A stretch of 64,000 nucleotides of DNA from Gonocerus acuteangulatus (Eukaryota; Arthropoda; Insecta; Hemiptera; Coreidae). Position 1 is the first letter of the stretch, and every line of letters starts with the position of its first letter. The stretch lies in NCBI GenBank assembly GCA_946811695.1, contig OX328125.1, positions 49,817,998-49,881,997 of the forward strand, in the 5' to 3' direction. Made by a program: the position numbers and the translations under genes. The notes under the pieces were generated by a model. It searched no databases. It was given only the letters and a program-made list of their open reading frames with translations, and was not told the origin of the DNA. Positions 1-10,950 of the stretch are shown one piece after another.

Positions 1-796
1 TGTTCACTTTCTGCAGCATATCTCCATGTGTTTGCCGAGACACGGTTGAGAGTTTATGTTATTCCTCTCCGTGGTGGTCTGTCTCTGGGACGTCCCATTG
101 CACTGATCATGTGAAGCTGAGACTCGAAAAGAAATGCAAAGCAATAATTGTAGCCAGGTCAGATGCACTAAATGATTTGTTAACGTTGTATTAGAATTCA
201 ATCGTCAGTATTTCCTAGATATGAAGGATCACATATCGGCAAACATTTGATTAAAATCTGCTACAATAACATATATTAGCCTGTCAGGACCTTTCCTTGA
301 AGTGATTAAAATGTCCATTGGCTAACAGCTTCAGGACAACTGCCTGACAACAATAATAATTTTCATTTTTTCAATCATCCTTGATGACATGCAAATTTAT
401 GCAACAAATTTAAAATTAAAACCTTCGATAACTTCTAAAATATGTTTTTAATAGTAGTCAATATAAAAGTAATTAATACATTTAAAAAAAAATAAAAAAA
501 ATAAGAAAATCTCAATACTAAAAGTGTGATTTTGATATCAACACTGTATCCGGTTCTTCATCGGTTATGACGTACATTTCAGACAAGCTCAAAAGTTCAT
601 TCTCCATCAAAACTTTCTAAGCTGATAAATCTTCATGGGGGAATTTTGAATTGATAACTACGCAGATAATGTAGAGAACTATTCTTAAAATATTGATTTT
701 AAAAAATCGTCAGGAGAAAACGATTAATCCAACTGGTCGAAATTAGTAAAGTGTTTTAGTAATGATTTATATTTTTTTGTTTATATAATATAGGTA
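1..796. other. AT-rich DNA, no gene seen
   Basis: There is no long open frame with coding character and no recognisable repeat. The largest frame (4-201, minus, 65 codons) matches no family I know. A-rich runs occur near 485-500. Confidence 0.6.
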
Positions 797-1011
797 TTCC
801 GAATGTGAAGGTCATTAGCCCCGATATTTCAATAACATTACTAACTTTTGTTATTTAGTTTTATTTTACTGGGTACCAACTTGTAAGCTATAATAGTGCC
901 AAGCTATATTCATGGATAACGCCCTGAGTATGTTAATTTTCCCAGGCGGTCACCCATTGATTTGCTAACCAGGTTCGACGGAGTATTGGAGGTGGTATGA
1001 TCCTGTACTGC
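797..1011 (-). mobile_element. 5S rRNA-derived SINE (SINE3-like)
   Basis: Read on the minus strand, about 1003 to 941 follows 5S rRNA: a CATACCACC segment near the start, then, after an internal gap, ACCTGGTTAG, ATGGGTGACCGCCTGGG and a short downstream stretch. This is the internal promoter region of 5S (IE and C box), so the head could have acted as a pol III promoter. The distal part (825-797) carries GGGGCTAATGACC, the start of the tail found on other SINEs and LINE relics in this window. An A-rich stretch follows on the minus strand. The head is internally deleted relative to a 5S gene, so this is a retroposon and not a functional 5S gene. The outer limits are approximate. Confidence 0.75.
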
Positions 1012-1400
1012 CAGGATTTGAAAAAAAAGAAAAACTAGATTAATGGCTACTAATAAAATAGTAAATTTACATAATAAAGAAAAAAAATCAAATGAACCCG
1101 TTCACTATTAGAAGACAAATATCGGATTTCAAAGAATTATAGTAGGCAGAAATGGGAAGTCCCGAGCGTTGACTTAACCTTTTCATTCATTACAAGGACG
1201 TTTTGCGGGTCACGCGTAATTCATTTGGCGAGCGGTGCACAGTTCACGCGGAGCTGATTTTGTATTTCTACTCGTAAGCTTAGTCCAAATAGAGGAAACA
1301 TGAGCGACTTATTTGTAACCTACTGTGTAGTGGGGAACTACTGGAATAACAATAAAAAGTCCATATGAAGCGCAAAAATTCAATATTATGTAAAAACAGC

Positions 1401-1733
1401 GTCATTGTCAGCCCGCAGCAGTGCGGAATCAGCATAGGGAGAGCGTCGTTGTCAGCCAGCACCAGTGCGGAAGCAGCACAGGGAGAGCGTCATTGTCAGC
1501 CCGCACCAGTGCGGAAGCAGCATAGGGAGAGCGTCGTTGTCAGCCCGCACCAGTGCGGAAGCAGCATAGGGAGAGCGTCATTGTCAGCCCGCACCAGTGC
1601 GGAAGCAGCATAGGGAGAGCGTCATTGTCAGCCCGCACCAGTGCGGAAGCAGCATAGGGAGTGTGTAATGTCAGCCCGCACCGTGGGTAGAGACCACCTT
1701 CGTCATCCCCACCAGTGCAGGAGCAGCAGTGAA
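1401..1733. repeat. 44-bp minisatellite with a palindrome in each unit
   Basis: Six nearly identical 44-bp units start at 1401, 1445, 1489, 1533, 1577 and 1621, followed by a degenerate partial unit to about 1733. Each unit contains CCGCAC-CA-GTGCGG, a hairpin with 6-bp arms and a 2-nt loop. Units differ by only a few substitutions, such as gtcatt/gtcgtt, so amplification is recent or homogenised. An open frame (1365-1613) runs through the array only because 44-bp units rotate frame without meeting a stop. I do not regard it as a gene. Confidence 0.92.
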
Positions 1734-1818
1734 TTGGTAAATTTTGTTTTTAAAAAATCATGAAATGATAAGACTTTGATACAGACGCTTGTTACAAAAC
1801 TTGTCATTCCTAGTAAAT

Positions 1819-1849
1819 GGCGTTGGCAATAGATGCGCCGAAAAAAAAA
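1819..1849 (+). repeat. SINE/LINE tail fragment
   Basis: GGCGT near the start and ATGCGCCG followed by nine A residues match the end of the SINE tail hairpin found elsewhere (for example 15140-15170). No head is visible upstream. Confidence 0.4.
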
Positions 1850-2852
1850 GATAGGAATAAGATGTATGTGGAGCTTCCTTATTCCAATCCACTGCAGGTA
1901 ATTAGTTAGTTTTAACTTAAACTTAAACGCGCCACTTCGATAGCGAATTCACGCTAACCATAGTAAGCTTGAAGCTTTCCAATTAACAATCTCATATTGT
2001 TACATTTTATTTTATTTTAAATTATTTACATTTAATATTTGTGATTATTGCTTTTATTAAGCAAATCGCCTGCGTTGAGACGTTTCTCAAATAAATATTT
2101 TATTTGTTTAATGACATAACTTGAACATGCGAAATGGCAACGCACCATTTTATAATGCGGTATCAGTACTTGTTCACAGGACTGAGCTTACCAAGGCGAA
2201 GGTGAAAGTAGTAATAAATAAAATCACATGGTTCGACATGACTTTTATTTTTTTTAAAAAAAAGAAAAATAGAATTCATAAATATCAAGTAGAGTGTTAA
2301 ATTTCTAGTTCTTAATTAAAAACCTGTTCCTTTTAATTAATTTTTCTCAGTTTTCTTTGGACTGATTAGGTTGTCTTCTATTCAGACTCTAACGAAAGCA
2401 CTTAAATGCCAGCATCAAACGATAAAAATTAACGTTAAGGAGATCATTCAATCTCCTGTGACAGTGACAAGTTAATACTTTAGAATTTAAGTGTAACTAA
2501 TGTCAGTGAGTTTATAATACAAAATCATTCGAAACATAAGCACCTCAGAGAAATGAAAGATGTTAAGAAAAAATTGTATAACTTCGAGCGTGATTCCTCC
2601 TTCTCCATAGAGAGGAAATCCGATTCTAAGATTCCATCATCCTTCATCGATAGAATCCTTCCACCAAAATAAGGGTTTTCGGCGAAAAAAAAGTAGCACT
2701 TACGGATTTGTTATAACAGGCTTCCAGATATACGTTTTATGGATATTTTATTGTGGAAAATAGAATGAATAATTTATTTAAATTTCGCCTATAATTTTAT
2801 TTAAATTTTGACGACCATTTATTATTGACAACGAATTTAATAACTGATCATC
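1850..2852. other. AT-rich DNA, nothing recognised
   Basis: No open frame of 60 codons or more and no repeat I could place. A/T-rich low-complexity runs occur near 2240-2270. Confidence 0.5.
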
Positions 2853-3003
2853 AATAGGTTACTACCCTTTTTTAACCAGGATGGGGGTCATGCATTTTCT
2901 TTTTTTCGAAAGAAAAGCCATCACTCCTAGTGGGAATCGAATTCACGACCTGCAGCACGAGGTGCACACGCCTTAGCTCTCAAGGCCACCGGGTCTCCGC
3001 GTT
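2853..3003 (-). mobile_element. tRNA-derived SINE
   Basis: On the minus strand the head (about 3002-2925) has a pol III A-box-like GGTGGCCTTGAGAGCTAAGG (2990-2971) and a B-box-like GAATTCGATTCCC (about 2945-2931), spaced as in a tRNA. It is followed by an A-rich stretch and then GGGTAGTAACCTAT, a body motif shared with the 5S-headed SINE at 15060 (GGGTGGCAACCTATAGG). A genuine tRNA gene is unlikely because there is no good acceptor stem and the body continues. Confidence 0.65.
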
Positions 3004-3420
3004 TATAATTTAATCTAAAAATTAATAGTTTTTTTCCAATAAAAGGAAACCTATTATGTCACTTACGTAGATTTATTACGTACCATTTCGAAATAGTCTT
3101 ATCTTATGGAGTTGGCCACTTTCCTAAAATTCTATGTTTTTTCTGTTTGTTTTTTTCAAATCATCATATGACTTGAATAACGCCATGATGCAAAATAATC
3201 TATCACGTATCAATATCACTAAAATAGTAGTACTTAATCTATCATATGTTAATGTAATTATCAGGGTAGTAACCTATAGATAACCAGTCCATTATTATTC
3301 ATAGTTAAATAATAATAATAAAATTATTATTATTAATAATTACATTATTAATATTATCATTAATAATTACTAAGTTTTTCAAAATGCGTTTATTTTTAGA
3401 TTAAATTCGAGATGCGGGTG

Positions 3421-3610
3421 TTTTTTTATTACGCCGCATCGATACCATGCCCATAAGAGCCGGGCTATTGGTTGCCACTCGTCCTAATAAACATCCATGG
3501 TGCAGAAGGGACCCTTTTCAATGGGCCCTGAAATGAAAGAAATCAACCTGTCGCAGAAGGGACTCAAATCCGCAACTCCCCAATGAGAATCCAAGACTCC
3601 AGAACTAAAA
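3421..3610 (-). mobile_element. Degenerate tRNA-headed SINE
   Basis: Minus strand: a B-box-like GATTTGAGTCC near 3570, then the shared SINE body (GTGGCAACC..AATAGCCCGG), a tail ending GATGCGGCG, and an A run (3427-3421, seen as T on the plus strand). The A box is poor, so the head assignment is weaker than the tail. Confidence 0.45.
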
Positions 3611-4419
3611 ATTAGCAGAATAAACCATCATTCAGATGCCAGAAGGAGTCACCAACAGAACCTATCTATTATAATACAATATACAGGTTCAGCTATTCAT
3701 TCATCCTGTATATTATACAAGATGAACGAATAGATAAATTTTCGTGAAGTTGTAGGATTTAGGTCTTCTTAAATTTCTGTAGGGTACTGTGATTTACGAG
3801 AGACATAAGCCTGAGTGGATGAATAAATAAACTTGAGTATTTCAATGACCACAAAAACATCGGTTCATTGCACGACACATAACAAATGATCCCAAAGTGA
3901 ACACATGGCCTCCAAGAGACAGATGACAAGTGTGTTTTACTGTAACGATCGTTTCAAATGCAACGCACTACACGAAAAGGGAGTTGTCTATCTGAGGTTA
4001 AAAAAAAACAAAAAAAACATGGGCACACAACGGAGTTATCACACAGCGAACATTAACATGCGAATCAAGGAGTGGTATTAATTCTTTCATCAACGATGGG
4101 GCTTTTTTTTTTTTTTTAGCATTTCGCCTTCCAGCCTAAAGTGCATATTTTCGCGCTTTACGAGCACAAAAATGTTTTGCGTATACCGATAGTCAAATTT
4201 ATTAACCAAAATAATTCGTTTGCCATCTTTTTTAAATTTTGTAAGTAATCTGAAGATATTGTGTCACAAAAACAAGTAATAAAATTCCGACTTCCTGGAA
4301 CTTACATCAAATAAGCGTGTTTCCGTTCATAGGTAAATCTCAAAGAGAAGAAAGATTTTAAATACTCCATCCTCATCATTTAATTATTTTACTGCTAAAT
4401 GCAATTTAAACAAAACAAC
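3611..4419. other. AT-rich DNA, nothing recognised
   Basis: No gene found. Short poly-A and poly-T runs lie near 4000 and 4105. Confidence 0.5.
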
Positions 4420-4965
4420 CAATTAAAAAGTGAGGAAAACCCGTTCAAAAGAACAAAAGTAGTACTTTCAAAGTCTTAAGCACTCAATTCTCCGGTTTAA
4501 GAAACTCAATCTAAAATTACATCAGATCCATTTTTGTAAAGAATTTAGTAAGCTTTCGAACGGTTACCGTCCAATGTCTCTACCGTTTTCGAGATATTTA
4601 AGAAAGTATACTTTTCATGCGTTCCAAAACTTTAAATGTCTGTAATAATGTTTTATTTTATTCTAATAACACAATCGATCGTTTCTTCGATAACCATACT
4701 GAAAATTAGTTAGGAAAATTAGTTTTATCAACTTTTCTCGTACACGGTTAAAAATATCGCTTTAAAATTGTTCCTTTGGAAAAACTATAAAAAGTATATT
4801 AACGCGAAAATTTAACAATTTTTTTCGCGCACATTTCGCCCCAAAAACCACGTTCCGGTAAAGGAATTCCGCTGGTTAACGAAATAGACCATAAAAGTAC
4901 ACAACATTTTTTTGCCGAATTTCATTGCAATCAGTTGATATCTAGGGAGACAAAAGAGGTAACGG

Positions 4966-5016
<51 letters not shown>

Positions 5017-5036
5017 TATGTTTATCTATATACACA
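4420..5036 (-). mobile_element. Family X repeat, diverged copy D
   Basis: The reverse complement follows the middle of the family X copies at 13437 and 48880. It has the (TA)n tract (4970-5020), then TTTGTC, ATGAAATTCGGC, TTTCGTTAACCAGCGGAAT, GGGGCGAAATG and ACCGTTTTCGAG-like blocks in the same order. Divergence is high and both ends are missing. No coding potential is seen. Confidence 0.6.
4970..5020. repeat. (TA)n microsatellite inside family X
   Basis: An almost pure TA tract. It occupies the same internal position as the TA tracts in the other family X copies. Confidence 0.95.
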
Positions 5037-5689
5037 GACCATGTCACAATATGGCTACTTAATTCTTATTAATCTCTTAAGAAGCTAGAAAACCTTCTTG
5101 TCTTGTTAGGCTACGGTAGGTAACCGTAGTACGACCCAAGTATTATGTTATAACCTACTTTTCTTTTGAATAATATTCAACCTTCAGGCTATTGTGACCC
5201 GAGGTTGGGGAACTGTGAAGAATGATTGAAATGTGTTTTACATAATTCATGTACAAGGCTTAACAAGCATGCAAATGGCCAGATTTAATGCAATGGATAA
5301 ATTAATTGTCTTGGAAACATGAGGACGAAAAATAAAATACGAATTATTAAAATTTTCATCCTTTGGTGGTCTACAAGCCAAATATTAGGGTACATTATAA
5401 ATTAATAACATGATAAGCCGACTCGTGTAACCAAGATTTTACATATTGAACATTCAATTTTTGTTTCTAGGATGCTACAATTAACTTTGTAGTTCTTACC
5501 TAGTTTCCTAAGCCTATGCCTACAAAAAAATCTGGTTTCCAACTCAGTTACGTTGATTTTCTTCCAGCAGAGCTATGCTTTGGGAGTCACAGATCCATTA
5601 TCTCTAGAAGCAGTTAGCTCGCCAAAGAAGTGAAGGAGGATTTCAAATAAATCGTTCCGATATAAACAAATAAAGTGGTGAATTGTGGG

Positions 5690-5990
5690 GTCTCCCGTGG
5701 TCTAGTGGCTAGTGCCTTAGATTCATAAGTGAGAGATGATGGGTTCGAATCCCACCGGCACAGTGGGCAAAACATTTACGGCGACAAAAGTCGAAAATAT
5801 AATGTGATTGTAAAAAGTCAATTTACATGTCAACACGTGCTAAAGTCTTCTATTCATTGAAAACAGAAGAAGTTGTTTAGCTTGTTTAACCCAAACCTGT
5901 TTAAGACAATAAGGAAGGCAACCATTGCTAGTCACTTCCAATTCCTCTGTTTAGTCTTGTTCCAACTATGATCTTAGTAAGGTGTGTTTT
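5690..5990 (+). mobile_element. tRNA-derived SINE
   Basis: The head is clear: an A box at about 5697-5714 (TGGTCTAGTGGCTAGTGC) and a B box at about 5741-5754 (GGGTTCGAATCCCA), with tRNA-like spacing. The body follows directly with CACAGTGGGC (5759-5768), which resembles the Transib-like termini at 6334 and 7857. A later segment (near 5920) has GGCAACCATTGCTAGTCAC. The 3' limit is approximate. The cloverleaf is incomplete, so I call a SINE and not a tRNA gene. Confidence 0.7.
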
Positions 5991-6333
5991 AAAAATTGTG
6001 TGCAAATTTTATAAATTCTTTTCACAATGGATTTATTATCTAGTGGTATGTTCTTTATAAATACATAATATATATCTTATAACAGAAAGGCATATCAAAG
6101 AAAAAAAATATTATTGAAATTATTACTAAATTGTTCATATTTTATTGATTACTTAAGTTTGAGTACGGTTTAAAAAAAAGTTCTACAAAATTCCAGTTCC
6201 AAATATTTTTTTTCAAAAAGCCTTAAGCTTCTACTTTACTGTCTTGACACTTTCAGGTCCCCCTTCTTCCCCCTTTTAATGTAAATTTAAATTTAGTTTA
6301 GGCAGTCAGATAGAAGCTGAAGAATCCGCGGCG

Positions 6334-7857
6334 CACAGTGGGCGAAAATCACCTTTTAGGTGGACAAAATTCAAAAAAATACTTTCACTAAATATTGTCT
6401 AGTATTATTTGGAAGAAGGTAAATTGTAAATATTTACTTTCTTGGATCATCAACGGGCGAGGAAAGGGATTATTAATCGGACTGTAAGAAAGGGAACATT
6501 TTTCTCAGTGTTCATTGCATTATTGTTGTTGTGATTACTTTTCCATTCTTTGAACAGAAACTATACCTGATTATTTAAATTTAGTATGAAATGGACACCA
6601 CTGAGAGAAGTAAGTGCTAATATTTCACTATTCGGGGTGCTACGTGGATATAGTTTTACCTAGAATAAATAATATCATTAGATACAACATTTCCAAACTT
6701 CATTGGAGAATTAGTTGCAAAGGGCCAGCTAATTCTTTCATTATTACTTCAGTCAAACCATATACTTTTCATGTTCATATAGTTTTTTTGGGGGGCGTTT
6801 CGAGGAATATTTACTAATTTAGGATGGATTTCAGGTTTCGTTCTTATCATTCCATGAAACGAATTTGTATCTGAATGGTTGAAATATGGATCAAAAGATA
6901 AGAATAAATGCTTCTTAATCTGCATTTTAAAACTAGGAAATAACGATGAACATAAAATCTTAAACATGAGGATAATTAGAGACGCCATAAAATATTATTC
7001 CAAAAACATTAGTGACATGTGGGAAAAATATCATCGGAGAGCTGAATTGTTTAAGGACTTCTCCGTGTGGCTGGAGGGAAGGTGTTTGAGTTTACGTTTA
7101 TGTCACAGGTTACAGGACAGTCCACAAGTCGAGGTACAGGTTGCTCGGAAAAGAGTTTAACCGACTCGTGCGATAACAGAATCTAGGCCGTAACAAATAT
7201 TCCCGTTAATTTAGAGTGCATAATACAAGAATATGTTCTAGAGACGCCGCAATCAATGGTCTTCTTATAATGCTCTTAGTTTCATTGGACCCGATTGTCG
7301 CCAGTTTTCGGAAATGTTTGCGTAAAAAAGCAACAAACCGATATAGATGTAATTAGCCTATTGAAGTGTAGTTTACCATATGATCAATTTCAAGACGTAT
7401 CAGAAGAAAATGCCGAAGGATGTAGAAGTATAGAATCAGTCGATGATTGATGGATAATTCGTTTTTAGTGCGTAATATAATTGTATATATTTGTCATTAT
7501 TAAAGAAACTAGTCAGTACAATTACTTTTTTCTTTAAGTTGTTATATTTTTGTTCCTTATTTTCTAATTATAGCCTATGTATTATTTGTTATGAAGAGTT
7601 GTATTATGTTTATGCAAATAATAGATGCAAAAAGTTACTACTACTATCTATGTTGCATAGATTTACAAAATGTTTTCCCAATTTTTATCTATTATGTCCA
7701 AATATTTGTATGCCTACAACATTTGTTTGTTGGATATACTAAAACCACGGGGCAACGATTTTTTTAAATGTTTTTCCCTATCTCAGTGACCTCAAAAATT
7801 CTGAAAAACACAAAAAAATAATTTTGTCGCCCTAAAAATGGATTTTTGCCCACTGTG
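6334..7857. mobile_element. Transib-like DNA transposon, degenerate
   Basis: The termini are inverted repeats of about 38 bp and about 80% identity: CACAGTGGGC at 6334 and its complement ending at 7857. Both ends read as heptamer CACAGTG, exactly 23 bp, then ACAAAATT, the layout of a RAG 23-RSS. The element is flanked by a perfect 5-bp duplication CGGCG (6329-6333 and 7858-7862). A CACARTG heptamer and a GC-rich 5-bp duplication are hallmarks of Transib. At 1524 bp it is shorter than autonomous Transibs (about 3 kb). The interior has fragmented open frames, so it is probably a deleted, inactive copy. It is inserted in a SINE whose tail continues at 7863. Confidence 0.7.
6828..7475 (+). pseudogene. 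Decayed ORF inside the Transib-like element
   Basis: A 93-codon frame at 6879-7160 contains WEKYHRRAELFKDFSVWLEG. It breaks into other frames with codon-like stretches at about 7345-7470 (QQTDIDVISLLKCSL, YDQFQDVSEENAE). The pieces could come from one frameshifted protein. I cannot identify catalytic residues of a Transib DDE transposase, so the relation to the mobilising enzyme is inferred from location only. It may be an unrelated cargo frame. Confidence 0.3.
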
Positions 7858-7862
7858 CGGCG

Positions 7863-7960
7863 GTGGGAATTTTCTCATCTCACGGCTCGTTAGGAAAATT
7901 CCTCGCTGCACCCAGGATGTCGGCGCTAATGGCCTGAATGTCGATGTGCCGGAAAAAAAA
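7863..7960 (+). repeat. SINE 3' part interrupted by the Transib-like element
   Basis: It ends with the tail hairpin GGCGC..GTGCC (7922-7950; loop CTAATGGCC..TGTCGAT) followed by eight A residues. The SINE body probably continues on the left of the transposon before 6334, since removing the element joins CCGCGG to CGGTGGG. Confidence 0.55.
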
Positions 7961-8731
7961 GTAGGTGTTTGTTTTTGTTTTTTTAATTCAGTTATTAGTT
8001 AACAGCTTAAATCAATCTTCAGTTATTAGTAAAATGTAAGTATCTATACTGAGTCACATATGTTACACCAACCCTAAACAAGAGAAACAGCTTCTAGCGT
8101 AATGTACTAAGTAAAGCAAACTATAGAAAACCTAACTTCAAAAAACATTGACTACCAGAAAATAAGAAAACTCTAAATACAAAAAAAAAAGTTGTAATAA
8201 CCAAAGAGTATAAAAGTTTCACGCGAGCTGTATCATGTGATGTAGCTGCGTTATTTAATATAATTGTGATTTGCGAAGCTTGCAAGAAGCGTTTCACCTT
8301 CCATTGAACGATCTCAACACTCCCCAAAATTCAGGATTTCTCCAAACACAGATGGTCCAACAGAAATTTACGCCCACACATTTTTAGTAGAAGATAAATT
8401 ATGCTTTCAAATGGTGGCCGCACAGTTATTACGAGTAAGCTATTACAATACTTAAGCCCAAAACTGACCATTTATAATTTTTTTTAAAACCGGATGATGA
8501 TACTGCGTTCTAAGTGGTTCCATTCCATTATCCAGACATGTATCTGGCAACCTATTAACGCAAAACGTAAATTGCTGCATTTTTTTTTCGTGTTTTTATC
8601 ACCGAAAACACAGTGATGCAATGTAGGGATACTGAAGGTTAAAGATATAGATAAATTGTAACATTTTTGTAGACTGTTGAACATGAACAGGCATATGTGT
8701 ATTTGGGTGGGCTGCAAAAAACTCATTTTAT
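7961..8731. other. AT-rich DNA, no gene seen
   Basis: Two minus-strand frames of 68 and 80 codons (8121-8327, 8484-8726) have no recognisable domains and low-complexity composition. Confidence 0.5.
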
Positions 8732-10499
8732 TTATTTTGAAGTTGTAGTAGTGCAGAAAAGTTGCGAATTATATAGACAATAAAAAATTACCAAAATTCG
8801 GTTGAAATCTTCCGTTCCCACATGGGCCCTAAAGTTAGACAAAATGTGAAATAAAGTTCATATTTCCGATTATTTTTTTTTCCATTTTTGAATTACATGA
8901 TTTTTTAACATAATAGTTTGTAATGTCTTCGAATAGAGCTTAAAAAAAATGTGTTTTGATTTGGTTTGGATAAGTTGATATCTTTCTGTCACGCATAGGG
9001 CCGAATATTTGCCAAAATATCGAACATTTCACATTTTTTAAACAAATTTTAACAATCTGTTCTTACGCGACCTTTGGGTCATGAAACCTATTAACACATG
9101 AAGGAGCTTCACATTATATTCTGCAGACGTTTTAACATTTCTCTTACTAAAGGAATGAGGTATGTTATTGATATTCCTGGTCTAAAATCCGCTTTGATAT
9201 TTTCGTTCCGGGATTATTATCACTATATCATCAAGATGAAAATAATCGGGGTTCGCTCACAATATATAAAAATGAGTTTTTATTGCCAAAGTTACGAGTA
9301 TTTTAAGCATTCATCGGGGCTGTGAGGAGAGGAAGAACTTTTGGGTTAACTAGTAGCTACCTCATTTATTATTATAATTGTTAATAACAATATTGTCAGC
9401 TCTATATATGCAATTATAAGATTGAATTTTCCACAAAATGCACACGGATTTTGGACATTAAACATGATACCACAATATCTGAAGGTTGAAACTCGATGCG
9501 CGGAAAGGCATCAATTTTGAAAATCGTATAAACGCATTCAAAATTACGCCTTCAATGAATACTTGTAATTTAAATACAGTAACCTTGAATATTTATTTTC
9601 TTTTCAGTTAACTTTCAATTCATCAATCTCTCATTTTAGTTTTTTCCTTGAAAATCAATTTGTATTAATATAAGAGCCTTAGGCAGTTTCTTTTTAAAGT
9701 ATTCTGATTTACTAACTGCCCTTGGCATCTTTGAAGTAATACTTATTAAATCTGATGAATTAACTTGTCATCGTCAACCGGAGATTGAACACTCAATCGT
9801 TTTTCATAATATTTCTCTTTTTTACTTTTTAAAGACCTAAAAAAAAACTGCTATCTCAATTTCTGAACGATGACAACCCATCATGGCGAATGGCGAGAAA
9901 TCAATTAAAAATCGCTCCGTAATTAAAGACTAGAACCAATCAAGCTTTCGCACATTTTGATATTAATAATATTCTTTTTTTAATTGAAAGCCGTGAATGT
10001 TTGCGCCCCTTTGATTGAATAAAAAATAATTTTTAAAACACTGTTCTAAGAATAACACAAATAATACTACAACCTGCCCAAATTTATTAGTTAAACTCAT
10101 GACAAAATGTTGGAAAGATCTTTTAAGGCGTTTATTGATCCCAACTACTAAGCAGCTACTGTTTAAAATTGATGCATATATATTAGTAACACAATATCAT
10201 CTTCTATTTTGGTATTTTCTCTCAGGAATTCAGCATAGAATGTTCCATAAAAAACAATTGGATGAGTTCATTGAGCAGAAAAATCTGTACAATTGAAGTG
10301 CGGGTTAACCCGAAGCCATCCAGTCTAAATTAACTAATTAATTTACCCACAGCGGTCGTAATATTTTTTTACGTCATATCTATGCAAATAAAAATATAAA
10401 ATATCGCTGTCTGTAATTGGAAGATATATGGAAACAAATATTATTGGTGGCCTTTGTCACCCCCAACAATGATTTTTTAACAATGATAGCACCCAAAAC

Positions 10500-10950
10500 A
10501 AAGATTGTTAGAATTTTTGTCAGTGTGTCTGTGCATTTGTGCACGCTAATATCAGAAACGGCTTATCTGATTTAGACGAGGTTTTCCCTACTATATTGTG
10601 GCAAGCTTCACTTAACATTTAGTGTTTATTTCAGGTCAATCGGTTCATAAATAAAAAAAGTTCGGTTTAGTTTTGAAAGAATCCAGTTTCTGTGAGCCTA
10701 AGATTCGCAATGACAATGAATAAAGCCCAAGGTCAGACGCTAAAAAGTTGTGGGTCTAGATCTAAGTATTAGCTGTTTTTCGCACGATCAGCTTTATATG
10801 GCTCTATCACGTGTTAGTAATCTCAGCAACATGTATGCGTTGATCCCTAATGGCTATACGTCTAATATCGTGTATAGAGAAACAAAATAAACCAAAAGAT
10901 ATATCCAAAAAATGCTGCTTTAAGTCACTATTCCACACGGACACAGCTAG
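10500..10950 (+). mobile_element. Internally deleted Helitron relic
   Basis: The 5' part (about 10515-10670) carries GTGCACGCTAATATCAGAAA, GATTTAGACGAGGTTTT and TTGTGGCAAGCTTCACTTAA, blocks typical of arthropod Helitron leading regions. It runs into the C-terminal helicase relic and ends ACACAGCTAG/T (10941-10951), a CTAG terminus as Helitrons have. No strong terminal hairpin is left. It sits inside the 8732-11462 inverted-repeat element. Confidence 0.6.
10683..10890 (+). pseudogene. Helitron helicase C-terminus (Pif1-like), frameshifted
   Basis: Frame 10683-10755 reads PVSVSLRFAMTMNKAQGQT, which matches the last helicase motifs of Helitron Rep/Hel proteins (FAMTINKAQGQ). After a frameshift near 10755 the reading continues SHDQLYMALSRVSNLSNMYA and ends at a TAA near 10889. 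The LYMALSRV box is helicase motif VI. The Rep endonuclease and most of the helicase are absent. It is a non-functional remnant. Confidence 0.8.

Noticed and set aside
941..1003. Functional 5S rRNA gene
   Set aside because: The central part of 5S is deleted and SINE body and tail follow.
1401..1664. CRISPR-like array
   Set aside because: Units are contiguous 44-bp near-identical repeats without variable spacers, and the DNA is eukaryotic. It is a minisatellite.
3845..3885. Another tail hairpin (AATGACC..)
   Set aside because: Stem pairing and A-rich end are lacking, so it is probably a chance match to the loop.
5690..5765. Functional tRNA gene
   Set aside because: A and B boxes are good, but a full cloverleaf with paired acceptor stem is not evident and the sequence continues into a SINE body.
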